DNA from: Plasmodiophora brassicae
Taxonomy: Eukaryota; Endomyxa; Phytomyxea; Plasmodiophorida; Plasmodiophoridae
DNA length: 64,000 bases
Assembly: GCA_039704465.1 (NCBI GenBank)
Contig: JASFAU010000019.1
Location: forward strand, 186,001 to 250,000
Direction of reading: 5' to 3'
Shown: positions 31,831 to 44,126 of the stretch, piece after piece
How the letters are laid out: each line of letters opens with the position of its first letter
Numbering within the stretch: the first letter of the stretch is position 1
Notes under the pieces: model-generated
The model's database searches: none
What the model saw: the letters and a program-made list of their open reading frames with translations, nothing else
Told to the model about the DNA's origin: nothing
Made by a program: the position numbers and the translations under genes

Positions 31831-32802
31831 GCTGGTGTCCTGAAGTTGGAACAACACCCCGCATCGAAACGTTAGGGCGCTCTTGCCATATACAGCCCCA
31901 GGCTGCGGAATTTCCGGACGCCGTGGGCCACGCCCGGCCGACGGCTGGTCAAACGCGTCCGTAATCCCAACGGCTGTAACACCAGCATCACCAGGTGCGC
32001 TCTACAATGTCAGTCGGCAATCGCATCCCGTCCTTGGCTACGGCATCGGCCGCCTGCCTGCTTCTGATCGTCGGCGTCGTCGATGTTGCCGTCCTGGCGA
32101 CGTCGAGCTCGGGCGACGATCTGGGCTACGAGACCGCCAGCACACGAAGCGACGACTGGAGCGCGATCGCAAGTTCGCGCGGTAAAAGTGTTCCAGAGGA
32201 ACACTATTACCACAGTGCTCCTGGCATGGTCCGTCTGCGGGAGCTCGCCAACACGCATGCTAAGATGAAGATCGTCGCTAAGCTTCACGATTGCCTGCTT
32301 ACCGGGAAAGGCAATGTCGCATTCGTTAACGACGTAAAGCCGCACTGGGACGAACGCATGACGTTGCTGCAATGGGCTGCGTATCACGGGGAGGCCGACG
32401 TTGTCAAGTTCCTGCTGAGTGTCCCGGGCATGCGCCTCAATACGCAAGGGTACCTGGGACGGACGGCACTGCACTGGGCCTCCTTTCGTGGGCGCAATGA
32501 CGTTGTCTCGTCGCTGCTCCAGGCTCACGGTATCGATGTCGATGCACGCGACGCACAACAGCAGACGCCTCTGCACCTGGCCATGATGAATCAACAGTTC
32601 AAAGTTATCCAGTTGCTGCTCGACGTTGACGGCATCTCCGTCAATGCCATGGACTGGGACCGAAAAACGCCTCTGCAGTACGCGTTAGAGCGGTGGCAGG
32701 GGCCATCACCGTCTCGTTCGCTGCGTCGCACCATCCAGAAGCTAATTCGTGTCGGCGCCGGGGTCGGCACGACCGAAATGTCGCCACTGTACTGGGCCGT
32801 CG

Positions 32803-33018
32803 TGTAGTCCGGGGTCCTATATTTAGCTCCTCATCACCTACGTCAGCATCAGCATCCTCCAGATATTCACATGCGCCAGAGATTCATGTGTCGAGATATG
32901 CGGGGATCGAGAGCACGCGATCACGTGCGCCGCTGGTGGGAGAGCGGGGTACGGGATCGATCGTGGATAAACGGCATTCGTCTATTGTGTCACCCGAGGC
33001 TTGACGGAAGACACTATA
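32803..33018 (+). repeat. Copy 3 5' LTR
   Basis: 216 bp, identical by eye to the 3' LTR. Confidence 0.95.
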
Positions 33019-33075
33019 GTGGCCACTACGTGTCGTACGTTGACTCTCCGTGAACGACACCGACGACGACACGAC

Positions 33076-36000
33076 ATGGAGCTGACAAGCAGCAGCAGCA
33101 GCGGCGGCTCGACAAGCGCTACCATCGTTACGAACGCCGATGCGAGCATCCTGCCCAAGGCTAACAACCTTGACTCGACATCGATCCTGACGCTGCGCGA
33201 GGCGTACAACCGCTACGTCGCCATCTTCGAGGATCGGGAGGCGCAGCAGCCGCGGGGGCGTCGACTTCGTCCGCAAGGCATCCGGCTGTGCTTCACCGCC
33301 GTGCAGTTGAAGGCCATTGCCGAAAATCACCTGGACCTGGACGACGGCGCCGAGGCGTTGACGGACGAATTGCTGGACGGATGGATCCGAGACCAGGTCA
33401 ACGCATTGCCCACCAGCCACGGGCTGCGTATTCAGGACATCGAGTCCAAGATCGCGGATGAGCTTTCGATGGATACCTCGATGTCGACCCTGCGAGATCA
33501 AATCGCGTCAATCCCGGACCAGCTGACGGCCATCCAGGACCGCCACGGTTGGAAGCTGAGCGAGACCGCCGGAGGACGCAAGGCCATGGGGCGCCTGATC
33601 GCTGACTCGCTCCAGCCCGGCTACCTCCGCGGTCACGTACAGGCATGGGTCAAGGAGGACAAGGCCGAACGTGAAGGCAATACCAGGGCGATCGTTCGCG
33701 AGGCGCAGGATTGGGCGAGGCACTTCGTCGCGATCGGACGCGCCCGCAACGCATCGATCAAGCGTCCTCGGAAGACGTGTTCCGAACTGCGACTCGCCGA
33801 CAAGCAGAGCAAGCTGACTCCCGCTGCGACAACTTCAGGTGGACGCCGCGTACCAGCCCATCGCCCTGTGCCCGCCAACCGGCAATCGGGCCCACATCCA
33901 GTGACCGTGAACGCTCCCAAGCGCAACCGCGAACCGACTGCGACAAGTGACAGCAGCCAGATGACGGGGACGACTGATGGCAAGCGCGACTTCAAATGCT
34001 GGCACTGCTCTGGGCCACATAAGATGTCGATGTGCCCAGAGAAGCCGACGAGAGAAAGGCGCAATGAGCTCGCACGTCATCATCGGCCCGCAGGCGGACA
34101 TCATCCCGATGGACGTCGACCGATTAAAGTCGCAAAACTCGCGCCTACACTGGGATCCAGCACGTGACACAGCAAGTAGAGATCGAGGGAAGGCGTATCC
34201 CTTATGTTCTAGACTCTGGCTGTGATGGGGGAAACCTCATACCTGAACACGTTGCGAATGAGTTGAAGGGCGCCACGTTCGAGGTTATCGAGCCCCGAGA
34301 AATCGCATCAGCCGACGACCAAGTCATTGCCGTCAGCACCCGCATCGTCACCGTTCCAGTGACGAAACTCGAAACCAAAGCTGGGAATCTCACCCTGTAC
34401 CATGTTGCCTACTATGTCTGCGACGCTATTCCAGTCATCTTATTCGGCGACACACTACTCTCTATGATCGGCATCAGTCCACGTCAGCAACTCGAGGACA
34501 TGATCGCATCCGGCACCACCGAGTTTGATGCCAGACTATCTGGATGCGCCATGTTCGATGTGGAGTCGTTCGACGCCGTCAGTGAAATCGTTGCAAGGAT
34601 GGCGACGTTGAGCGGCGACACGTATCAGGCGCCACATGTACACGATGCGGCGGAACCTACCTCCAGTGATGTCGACTTAGGGCCGATCAACGTTCAAGAG
34701 ATTGAGGCATCCCTCACCCGCCTGATACATCAAGCACGCCTCAACGGCATGTCTCGTCAAGGGGTTGCACGGCTACGACTCATCCTTCGACGACACGTCA
34801 ACGAATTCCGCACACAGCTTGGTCAGGACGGTCCCGTCAACATCGAACCTATGATTACCAAGCTTCAACCAGACGCCACGCCGTACCGATGCAGACCACG
34901 CTCCTACAACCCGAAGCAAAAGGAGTTCCTCGACGAGATGATCAAGATGCTGTTGGAAAACAATCTGGTCTACCTCAACATGAACTCCAGATGGGCGAGT
35001 CCCGTTCTTGTGGTCAAGAAACCGAACGGCAAGGGGTACCGCCTGTGCGTCGATCTGCGCCAGGTGAACTCGCGTACGGTACCAACTGCTTGGCCGATGC
35101 CCAACATCGAGGCGGCTAGTCGGAAGCTGGCTGGCATGACCTGACCTGCTTCTTCACGATCGATGCCCACAAGGGGTTCTGGCTCATGCCAATTGCGAAG
35201 GAATGCCAGGAGATCTTCTCGTTTATGACCGACGACGGCGTCTACACGCCTACCAGGAGCATTCAGGGCGCGACCAACTCTGCCTTGCAGTTCCAGGCGC
35301 GGATCGGGAAGATCTTCGACGACATGAAGGATCACCTCTTGATAGGGATCGACGACCTGCTGGGATTCGCCAAAACGGAAGACATTCTACTGCATCAGCT
35401 TGCACGTGTCTTGGAGCGAGCACGCGAACGCAACTTGAAGTTCAACCCGGACAAATGCGTCCTATTCGCTCGAGAGCTGAAGTGGTGTGGGCGCATCTAC
35501 TCTCGTGATGGAATCCGACACGATCCTGAACGAATCGAAGCGCTGACCAACATGCCGCGTCCTAACACTTTCAAAGAGCTACAGCAGTTCATCTGGGCGG
35601 CCAACTGGATGCGTATCAGTGTTCCCGGTTACGCGTACATCATCGCCCCGCTCCAGGAGCTCACGGACAAGGCGAACGAGGAGATGAAGAGAATCCAGTC
35701 TTCGTCATCTTCGTCGATTCGGTTACATGATCTTGGATGGACAGACCGGCACAGCAAGGCCTTCGAGGACATACGCTTTGCGCTGATCCAGCACGTCCAG
35801 CTCGCGTACCCGAAGTCTGATCACCAGACATGCTTGTTCACGGACGCCAGTGACCTAGCATGGGCTGCGGTCATTACCCAGATTCCGAGGGAGGATATCG
35901 ACCTACCAGTTCATGAACAACGACACGAACCACTTGCTTTCTACGGCAAGCGGTTCTCGGGAGCTGAGTTGCGATGGTCAACACCGGAGAAGGAGGCAGC

Positions 36001-37885
36001 CGCCATCATCAAGGCGACTGAACGTGGTGACTTCCTTCTGCAGACGTCGCGTGAATTCCTCATGTTCTGCGACCACCGGAACCTCACGTTCATCTTCGCG
36101 AAGGACGCTGAGATGAAGAAGCACACCGCTCAGAAAATCGAGCGCTGGGCGCTACATCTCCAAGGGTTTGATTACCGTACCAAGGAGATCTCCGGCACTG
36201 CCAACGTCTGGGCCGACCTGTTATCTCGATGGGGCGCAGGACGAATCGCACTGGCGTGCCGGGCAACGCGCATCTTGCAGATGGACGATCTTCGCGTAAC
36301 GCCGATGACGCATCCCGATTTCCAATGGCCGACCGAGACCGAAATTCGCGAATCGCAAAGGCTATTGTCGCGTGAAGAGAAGATCGAGGACGGCGTGTTC
36401 TTCGATGATGACGCTCGTTTGTGGAAGTCGAAAACGAACGCCGTTCTGATCCCGAATCACAACGACTGCACCAGCTTGCGCCTACGCATCATGATCATTG
36501 GTCATTGTGCCAGTGCTGCTCATCGCGCGTACGACGTTACCAAGGAGGCAATCACAACGCGATTCGCTTGGCCGGGCATGGACAAGGACATTAAGCAGAT
36601 GTGCCAGCAGTGTCTTCATTGCATCACGACGCGGGGAGGAGCGAAGGTTCCGCGTCCGCTTGGAGAAGCGTTGCATGGCCACATTCCATTCGAGGTCCTG
36701 CACATGGATTACTTGTACGTCGAACCAGTTCGAGGAACCGATCATTCTTACAAGTACATCCTCGTGATGAAGGACGACTTCAGTGGTCTCGTCCGATTGA
36801 TTCCATGCGCCGACGCGACCAGCCGAGTTGCGGCAGAGGCACTATTCCAATGGATTGCCGACTTCAAAACACCACAATATCTTGTCACCGATGGCGGATC
36901 TCACTTTACCGCCGAACTCATCAAGGAGCTGACCAGGCTGCGAGACGTCGAGCATCATATAACGTTGGCGTACTGTCCATGGGCAAACGGGACTGTTGAA
37001 CGCGCCAATCGCACTATCGTTGGCATCCTACGAAGCGTTCTGAGTGAGGGGCAGATCAGCACGCACAGCTGGCCCTACCTCTGCCCATTGGTGCAACACG
37101 CCATCAACCATTCGCCGAGCACACGCCTCGGAGGTTTCGCGCCGTTCACGGTCGTCACCAAGTTGAAACCCGAGCACCCTCTGGACAACATCTGGGATCC
37201 GGCATGCAATCAGCTGCGGCCGATCTCTCCGGGATGGGTGGCGACGTACCTGTCAGCACTGCAGACCGTTATGGACGAACTCCATAAGGTCGTCGATGAA
37301 GCCAGGGAGGCGAGGCACGCGTCCAATGTACGGCAACGCTCGCGACACGTGAGGAAGGCCCAATGCGAGTCGTTCATCCCGGGCGACTACGTCTTGAACG
37401 CGAAGCCCGTCCCCGGACCCGCACAGAAGTTGATTGCGCAGTGGCGCGGCCCCTACCGAGTTGTTCAACGCGTCAATGACCAGGTCTACGAACTCGAAGA
37501 CCTGTTGACTGCACGGCGCTTCCAAGCGCACACGCAACGCATCCGCCGCTATGCGGACGCCGATCTCAACATCACCACCGAAATCAAGCAGCACCTTGAG
37601 CGGCTTGACCAGCAGTTCCACGTTGACGACCTTCTCGATTGTCGTATCGATCGCGAAACTCAGGAGTTGCAGATCAAAGTCGCTTGGTCCGGCTTCGACC
37701 CATCTGAGGCTACTTGGGAGCCTGCAGCACTTATCGCCGAAGATGTACCGCACCTTGTGGAACAACTTATTCGGAAACTGGGCGACACTCATGCACACGT
37801 TGATGCATTGAGGCAATTGATTCCGGCGCCGAAACGCTCTCGCACTCGGAATGCAACATCGCATCGAAAGAAGCGACGATCTTAA
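33076..37885 (+). pseudogene. gag-pol of copy 3, two frame breaks
   Basis: Gag from ATG 33076 (first after the LTR) to TGA near 34165, with zinc knuckle CWHCSGPHKMSMC at about 33997-34035. The pol frame begins around 34164 in a shifted frame. Copy 2 has both in one frame, so this looks like an indel rather than programmed shifting. Protease DSGC; RT is broken at about 35141-35150 by a tandem 5-bp duplication (gacctgacctg). RT motif GIDD (W to G versus the other copies), RNase H, integrase HHCC and D-D-E (MDY, TDGGSHF, GTVERAN), GPY-like region, and chromodomain (IKVAWSGFDPSEATWEP) up to TAA at 37883. Only these small lesions separate it from an intact frame. Confidence 0.93.
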
Positions 37886-38648
37886 CCTGTACCATCACTT
37901 TGAATTAATCTCGATACCGTATCTGTTCGCGGGTGGACGATACGATGATGATCATGATCATGGATTGGTCTCTCATGACAATCCAACCTGGTTGACGGCA
38001 ACGTAACCATGGTTCGACTTGGCTGGTTGCTTTGGGCACCACGGTCGGTTTGACTTGGCTGGTTGCTCGGTGCACCACGGTCAAAGTTCGGTTCGACTTG
38101 GCTGGTTGCCCACGGGACCACGGTCGATTTGACCTGGCTGGTTGCCATGTGCACCACGGTCAATGTTGTTCGATGGACTACGTGCTGTCCATCTCGCGAG
38201 GCATTCGGCAGCATCTATTAAGTTCCTCTTCACCGCAGGATTGACTCTGTCAGGGAGTACTGATGTCGAGGCTCCTGTTGCGCTGGGGGTCCACCCATGG
38301 GGGTCGGCCGCTGAGCTAGGTGAATGACACTTTCTAGATGTATATGGACCGGGCTCCACCCATGGGGGTCGAGCGCACCATTGCTGATGTCGTCGTTTGC
38401 TACTTTGCACTCGGTCAAGGTACCTGAGGTTCTTTGATACGCTAAATCGTGTATGCATAGGTGGAAGACGGTCTCGAAGAGGGTGTCCGTAAATGGATTT
38501 TCCACCGATTTGTCCCATGGGGTTACAAGGTGGTTTTTAGTGAGTAGTGGGTGTTCTGCACTCGAGTCTCACACTACCCTACGTCTTCGTCCGTCATTCT
38601 CCTCTCGACTGCTCCTCTGACTCCGGTTCTGAGTTCGGGAAAAGGCAG
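37886..38648 (+). other. Copy 3 3' non-coding region
   Basis: Shares blocks with copy 2 (16417-17162), notably gcgctgggggtccac and tccgtaaatggattttccacc, and ends at the polypurine tract. Confidence 0.6.
38008..38164 (+). repeat. Tandem repeats in copy 3 3' region
   Basis: Four irregular copies of a 35-50 bp unit with ttgacttggctggttgc then caccacggtc. Copy 2 has only a degenerate trace, so this expansion is copy-specific. Confidence 0.75.
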
Positions 38649-38864
38649 TGTAGTCCGGGGTCCTATATTTAGCTCCTCATCACCTACGTCAGCATCAGCA
38701 TCCTCCAGATATTCACATGCGCCAGAGATTCATGTGTCGAGATATGCGGGGATCGAGAGCACGCGATCACGTGCGCCGCTGGTGGGAGAGCGGGGTACGG
38801 GATCGATCGTGGATAAACGGCATTCGTCTATTGTGTCACCCGAGGCTTGACGGAAGACACTATA
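38649..38864 (+). repeat. Copy 3 3' LTR
   Basis: 216 bp, followed by GTCG and the right half of the ankyrin gene. Confidence 0.95.
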
Positions 38865-39439
38865 GTCGACCGCGGCCTCGAGGACGTCGTCGAGCTGCTG
38901 CTCAGCATGCACGTCGACGTCAACTTTGGCAGGCCGTCCAAGAAGACGCCGCTCTACAATGCCGTCAAGAAGGACCATCCGGAAATTGTCGAGATGCTGC
39001 TGAACGTCCCGGGAATCGACCTGGTGACCGGCAACCCACTGTTGGTAGCCGTCCAGAGAGGCCATCTGAGTATTGTCAAGATGCTGGTCAACGTTCCCGG
39101 GATCGACGTCAACGCAGGCGACCCGTTGCAGGAGGCCTTGCAAAGAGGCAACCTGGAGATCGTCGAGCTGCTCGTCCAGGCCCAGGGACTCGACGATACG
39201 ACGCCCGGGTTCCAGCAGGCGATGCAGTACGCCAAAGACCACCCATACACGGGCGTCGCGGACGCTATCCTGCAGGCGCCAACGCTCAGCCGCGGTACGT
39301 TCAGGAAGAAGAGTGTCAGCAGGTTGCTGTGCTGCGGAGACGTCGACCGCGTCTGAGATGCCCATCGCCATCTGAACTAAAGCCCCCATGAGCTTTCCCG
39401 ACTGTACTATGTTATGTTGCTGGTCGTTATCAGCGGACT

Positions 39440-39760
39440 GACGATCGATGCATCACATGAGCAGTGGAATTGCTGTCGACTTGCTGCTGGTGTACGTACT
39501 GGCAGGTAGAGGTCAACGTTGTGACCCGTTAGCGGAATATGCTCAGGCCGTTCAGCTTGTGCGCGAGATGATTGGCACCGGGTCGGCCCTTGCCGCTCGC
39601 TCGTGTGGCCGGCTTCTCGGTGTCGGTCCGAACACTTTCCAGAAACGGAGCGCCTCGTCGGCGGCCGCAGAGCAGACCGTCGTGCCATCCGGGGAGCGTC
39701 AGCTGATTCTTGGAGAACCGTCCACCATCATCGCCCGGCCTTTATCGTGTCATCACCCCG
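39440..39760 (-). pseudogene. Truncated Cdc20 copy, unit B
   Basis: Homologous to the 3' end of Cdc20 (about 42115-42500), minus strand, with an internal deletion that joins catccgggga to gcgtcagctgattcttgg. Follows the second ankyrin gene exactly as unit A follows the first. Confidence 0.8.
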
Positions 39761-40520
39761 CCGAGTGGCGTGTTTGACGAATAATCGATAGGCGGAAAGT
39801 CGTCGTCGTTATCCGGTAGCACAATATGCCGACGCTCGAAACTGCCGATGTGGGCGTAACCGAGCGCGACTCTGTGTCTAGCGACAAGCATTCAAGGAGA
39901 GGCGCGCCCGCCAGCATGATGATGACTTCAACGCAGGTGCCGAACGAGGACTTCAATCACGACCGCGGTGAACGATTCTCCCCCTCCCCACGTTCCTCCA
40001 GTTGACAATGAGCCGGAGGCGGATGGAATCGCTGACGAGAACCACGTGATGACCTTGAGCCACAAAATCGTCCAGGGAAACGTCGCCGTGAAGCAGGTGA
40101 TTTCGACGTCGCTGATCGGGACATGTCGAATCTGATTACGAACGCGAAGTTGCGAACGATTCGACAGATTGCGATCCAGTCAGGGAGGCGAAACTTTCGT
40201 TCACGCCGTCCAATATGAGAACGTTTTCCCCCGTCCTGAACTGCATGATGCGACATTGTAACGATGAATTGACGTCTTCGCTAGTTGATTGGGAGACTCG
40301 CGCACACTGATTTAATTAAAGAAGCGTCGGTGTCCGGCCGGGTTCGCAGCCTTCGAACGGGTGCGAATGGCAGGGTTGAACATACAAATCGAGTGCACTG
40401 GATGCGGTTCAGCAATTATTTGGATGCTGGCGGATCACCGACGCAGTTTTGTGACTGCGCACTTTTGTGAGGCCTTCCCTGCCCTTCTTCCGCATAAAGG
40501 CAGCATGTATCTGACGAAAC
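39761..40520. other. No confident gene
   Basis: A short frame at 39826-40005 and a 92-codon frame at 40361 (with IQIECTGCGSAII) look protein-like but are unsupported; the latter runs into the fold-back repeat. Confidence 0.3.
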
Positions 40521-41174
40521 CGCCGATGGGGGTGGTCACCACCGAAGACGGGGAAGTCGTCGCCCTGGCTCGAGCCCCGACCATATTAGTCGGCTGCTAT
40601 GGCAAAAATGCACAAATAAGTCCACGGCATTTGGGGTAGTCAGTCGTTCAGGTCGTCGCACCACGAGGTCGCGGTCGAAATGCTCCAAATTGCCCCACTG
40701 CCGCAGACGGCGACGGCGGACGAGCTTGTTGCGGCCGTCCGACTTCACTCCTCGTACGACCAGTCCCTGGGGGCGCATGCCACCCGGTTCGACCAGTATC
40801 TCGTTGCCCATTGTATCACTACTATCAGGGCGCTTAGCGCGATCGCGCTGCGCTAAGTGTCCTGATAGTTATAGTGATATAATGGGCAACGAGATACTGG
40901 TCGAACCGGGTGGCATGCGCCCCCAGGGACTGGTCGTACGAGCAGTGAAGACGGACGGCCGCAACAAGCTCGTCCGCCATCGCCGTCTGCGGCAGTGGCG
41001 CAATTTGGAGCATTTCGACCGCGCCGTCGGCCGGTGCGACCACCTGAACGACTGACTACCCCAAATGCCGTGGACTTATTTGTGCATTTCTGCCATAGCA
41101 GCCGACTAATATGGTCGGGGCTCGAGCCAGGGCGACGACTTCTCCGTCTTCGGTGGTGACCACCCCCATCGGCG
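40521..41174. repeat. 654-bp fold-back palindrome encoding mirrored ORFs
   Basis: Left arm 40521-40840 and right arm 40845-41174 are near-perfect inverted copies meeting at agcgcgatcgcgct. Each arm carries an outward-facing ORF with the same beginning (MGNEILVEPGGMRPQGLVVR): 40811 leftward on minus and 40882 rightward on plus (57 codons, ends LND). A small indel changes the frame near the end of the left one. Substitutions between arms are scattered. No target duplication is evident. Transcription through it would give a long hairpin RNA. Confidence 0.88.
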
Positions 41175-41744
41175 TTGGACGGCCAGGCGAAATTACCATA
41201 CCCTGTCGTTCTGATTATCAGGGTTATTTGCACTCTGATGAATTGACGACACGGTAATCTGATTATCCGTGCAGGCATTGGTGAATCCGAACATACCTTT
41301 GCATCAAACGTTTTACCATGCTGTCGGGTCCATTGTTTCCATTATAATCGAGTCGCTCCCGTTCCAAGACCGTGGAACACGTCGAGACTCTACACCGGTG
41401 GACGATTCGCGTGCTGTCGGCCATGATTGTATCGGCCGGGATGGTTCATGATGTTGGTCACACGATCACCGATGCCAACCGAATGGGTTTGAAGATTGCG
41501 TCGTCACCCGGAAAATCCTTATGTGAATCGTTGACCTGTTCAGGACCCGAGATCCATCACCGCCCGTAGCCGTCTTCGTTTTCCTGATCCTACTGTATGT
41601 GCTGACGAGAGCAGTACTGCTTTACCTACTTCGTTGAGAAGACGCCGACGTCTTTGACCTGATAGCTTTAATATTTTGCTATCAAACGCTCTTATTGAAA
41701 ATACAAACATGCTGTTTACTCACCGGAACACACCATTCTTCTAT
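41175..41744. other. No supported gene; AT-richer toward the right
   Basis: Short open frames only. Ends with the 13-bp left target duplication of the next element (41732-41744). Confidence 0.4.
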
Positions 41745-41868
41745 GAGAGGTGACAGACCGGCTCTGCCAGGTCGGGAAAGTGAGCCTTCTGCGAACTTCC
41801 CTACGGTCCTCGGATCCGAGAACCAGGCGCCTGCGTTAAAAGCGTGGAACACAAACAAACTTAATTGA
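41745..41868 (+). mobile_element. 5'-truncated SINE-like element
   Basis: 124 bp flanked by a perfect 13-bp duplication ACCATTCTTCTAT (41732-41744, 41869-41881). Aligns with the 3' third of the element at 15066-15549: shared blocks ggtgac(a/g)g(a/g)ccgg, gatc(c/t)...gaggcgcctgcgt and an A-rich tail acacaaacaaacttaattga. The head is missing, as after incomplete reverse transcription. Confidence 0.82.
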
Positions 41869-41881
41869 ACCATTCTTCTAT

Positions 41882-42173
41882 TCTGAAATTCTTATAGAAT
41901 TTTGAAATAATTTTGAATTGACTTGGGATGTACTTTATAGAACATGAAGATTAAGCCATTCACACGAGTAATCAAGAACTTCATACAATATCTCAAAATA
42001 ACAGAATAATTAAAAGGAACGATTCACAGCTCCCTGAGCAGTGGCTTATAGGTAACATTGTTACTCACTACTGACGATGCATGATAGAACCACGTTCAGC
42101 CCGGTCGTAGTGGTACATATGGCTGTCGACTTGCTGCTGGTGTATTGGCTGGTAGACGTAAACGTGGGATGCG
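41882..42173. other. 3' flank of Cdc20
   Basis: AT-rich up to 42060, then sequence (acgatgcatgatagaaccacgttcagcc) also found after both ankyrin genes. This marks the edge of the duplicated unit. Confidence 0.6.
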
Positions 42174-43849
42174 TTAGCGGATGCTCAGGCCGGTCAGCTT
42201 GCGCGCGAGCTGATTGGCACCGGGTCGGCCCTTGCCGCTCGCGGTGGCCGGCTTCGGTACCGGTTCGAACACCTTCCAGAAACGGAGCGTCTCGTCGGCG
42301 GCCGCAGAGCAGACCGTCGTGCCATCCGGGGACAGCGTCATGTGCAGGACGCGTGACGAGTGCCCAATCAGGTCGGTGACGCGACCTAAGCGATCCGTCA
42401 ACCGTCATATACCAGACTGGCGCGGCACACGGGGAGAGGGCAGCAAGCGTACCCAGCGACGGATACTTCCACAGCGTCAGCTGATTCTTGGAGAACCCAT
42501 GGGCCGACAGGATCTCGGATTCGTGCGGGTTCCACACCAGGCCGCAGACCTAACAGGACGCAGGCAGGCGGTCACGAATTCGCCGGCGCCGCCAGCATCG
42601 GGGACCTGACCTGCGAGTTCGTATCGACGCTGTTCAGGCAGGCGCCCGTCTTCGTGTTCCAGAAGCGGATGCGCCGGTCGTTCGTGCCGCCTCCGCTCGC
42701 CAGCAGGTGCCGCGTATGCGGCGACCAGGCCAGCGCCTTCACTGCTGCCGTGTGGTCGGTCAGCGCCAGGCGTGGCTGCTCGCCGGCCGCCAACTCCCAG
42801 ACGTGCAGCAGGTTGTCGTTGCCGCCGCTGGCCAGCTGCCCGCCATCTGGACTCCATCTCAGGCCGCACACCTCCAGCTGATGGCCTACCAGCACGCGCG
42901 CGTTCAGCGAACGCCAGGGGGTCCATCGTCCCAGCGCGGACGTCGACGACGACGAAGACCGACCTCTGAACTGCGACTGCAGGTGTGCACTGACACGAAC
43001 GTCGTGGTTGTGGATCAGGGAGTCGCGAGACCCGCTGGACAGGATGTGCCGGTTCCAGGCGAGGGCGGACACGCGGCCGGCGTGCCCCCGCATGGCGCGA
43101 ACCTTCTTCCGGGCCTGAACGTCCCAGAGCTGGACCTCCTTGCTGTCCGTCCCGACGGCGATGTGCGTCCCGCCCTGCATCCAGGCCACGGCCGTGATGT
43201 GGTCCGTCGCCGTCGTCTCCATCAGCAGATCGATGCCGCCGGTGGCCGCATCCCACAGGTAGAGCGAGGACCCCAGGCCGACCGCCAGGGCGTCCTTGCC
43301 GGACCAGTCCAGCAGGTTCACGTAGTAGTCGTCCAGCAGGTCGGGGGCGTCCAGGACGCGCTCAGCGGACGACGACACGAAGCGGTGGCGTCGTGCGACC
43401 GGCTGCGCGTTGCCCGACGACGGCCCGCCGTTCGTCGACGCGTACCGATTCTGGGTGTACAGGACGCGCAGCGAATTCTGGTAGTCGACCGGGGGCGCCG
43501 GCGCCTTCTGCCGGAACGACAGGACCCGCCCCGCCTTGCTGTCCAGCTCGTCCGCCAGCTGCTGCTTGAACCTGCCCTGGGCACAACACCCCACCGGTTC
43601 AGCCACGCGCGTATCATACAGGCACGCGTTCAGTTGCCTCTGGTCGGCGTCGCTGGCGGCGCTGTCGGGGACGCTGCCCCCCGCCTGGTCCGGTTGCGGC
43701 GTGTTCGTGTGGAGCTCCTGCAGGGCGGACACCGGCGGGATGAACCGGTCGCCGGGCGTCGACGCCGACGGCGTGACGCGCACCGCGGCGAACGGCAGGC
43801 GCCGGCGACCCGGCGTCGTCGTCGGCGCTGGCGTGCTGGACGTCGACAT
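42174..43849 (-). CDS. CDC20: Cdc20-type APC/C activator (Fizzy family)
   Basis: Exons 43849-42611, 42549-42453, 42385-42174; introns 61 and 67 nt; 515 residues. It recruits substrates to the anaphase-promoting complex and senses the spindle checkpoint. Visible: C-box GDRFIPP (about residue 35), the family-defining linker [20 protein letters not shown], then seven WD40 blades ([68 protein letters not shown]). The C-terminus ends LTGLSIR, an IR tail that docks on the APC/C. The frame is open upstream to 44020, but MSTSSTP at 43849 is the better start. Intact, unlike its two truncated relatives. Confidence 0.93.
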
Positions 43850-44126
43850 CGTCACGCGTGGTGTGGTGTGTCTGGGGGTCGCGGACGCCACGGTCTGCCT
43901 CCGGGCTTCGCAGCAGCGACCGAGACAGCCGCCGCCTGAGTCCACCCCCAACGACCAAAAAAAAAAACACGACAAAGTCACAAGACGCACACCCTGACCG
44001 CAGAAGCCCGCCAAAAACATGCTGCTGATTATACTTTACGTCGCAAACACTGTATTGATATTCGCAATAAACGTGCCGAATAGATCGACACGGCCACCTG
44101 TGCCTTTACTCTTCAACGCAGCCGAA

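Larger units (their letters stand above)
32803..38864 (+). mobile_element. Ty3/gypsy chromovirus copy 3, youngest
   Basis: 6,062 bp with 216-bp LTRs (32803-33018, 38649-38864) identical by eye, starting TGTAG and ending CTATA. Target duplication GTCG (32799-32802, 38865-38868). The polypurine tract gggaaaaggcag precedes the 3' LTR. Coding is nearly intact. It belongs to the same family as copies 1 and 2 by protein, polypurine tract and 3' non-coding blocks, though the LTRs differ. Confidence 0.96.
31995..39356 (+). pseudogene. Secreted ankyrin gene split by copy 3
   Basis: The left part, 31995-32802, encodes a signal peptide (ACLLLIVGVVDVAVLA, residues 15-30) and ankyrin units (RTALHWASFRGRNDVVSSLL, TPLHLAMMNQQFKVIQLLL). 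The right part, 38869-39356, encodes further units and a basic C-terminus with RLLCCGD. Between them lies a 6,062-bp chromovirus flanked by GTCG. The frames join in register at the GTCG site, matching the intact paralogue at 29672, so the gene was intact before insertion. As it stands it could only make a truncated protein ending one codon into the LTR. Confidence 0.92.

Noticed and set aside
34150..34170. Programmed frameshift at the gag-pol overlap in copy 3
   Set aside because: Copy 2 has gag and pol in one frame and copy 1 shows the same frame interrupted only by stops, so the copy-3 shift is best read as a mutation.
42707..43939. 410-codon plus-strand frame
   Set aside because: Antisense shadow of Cdc20.
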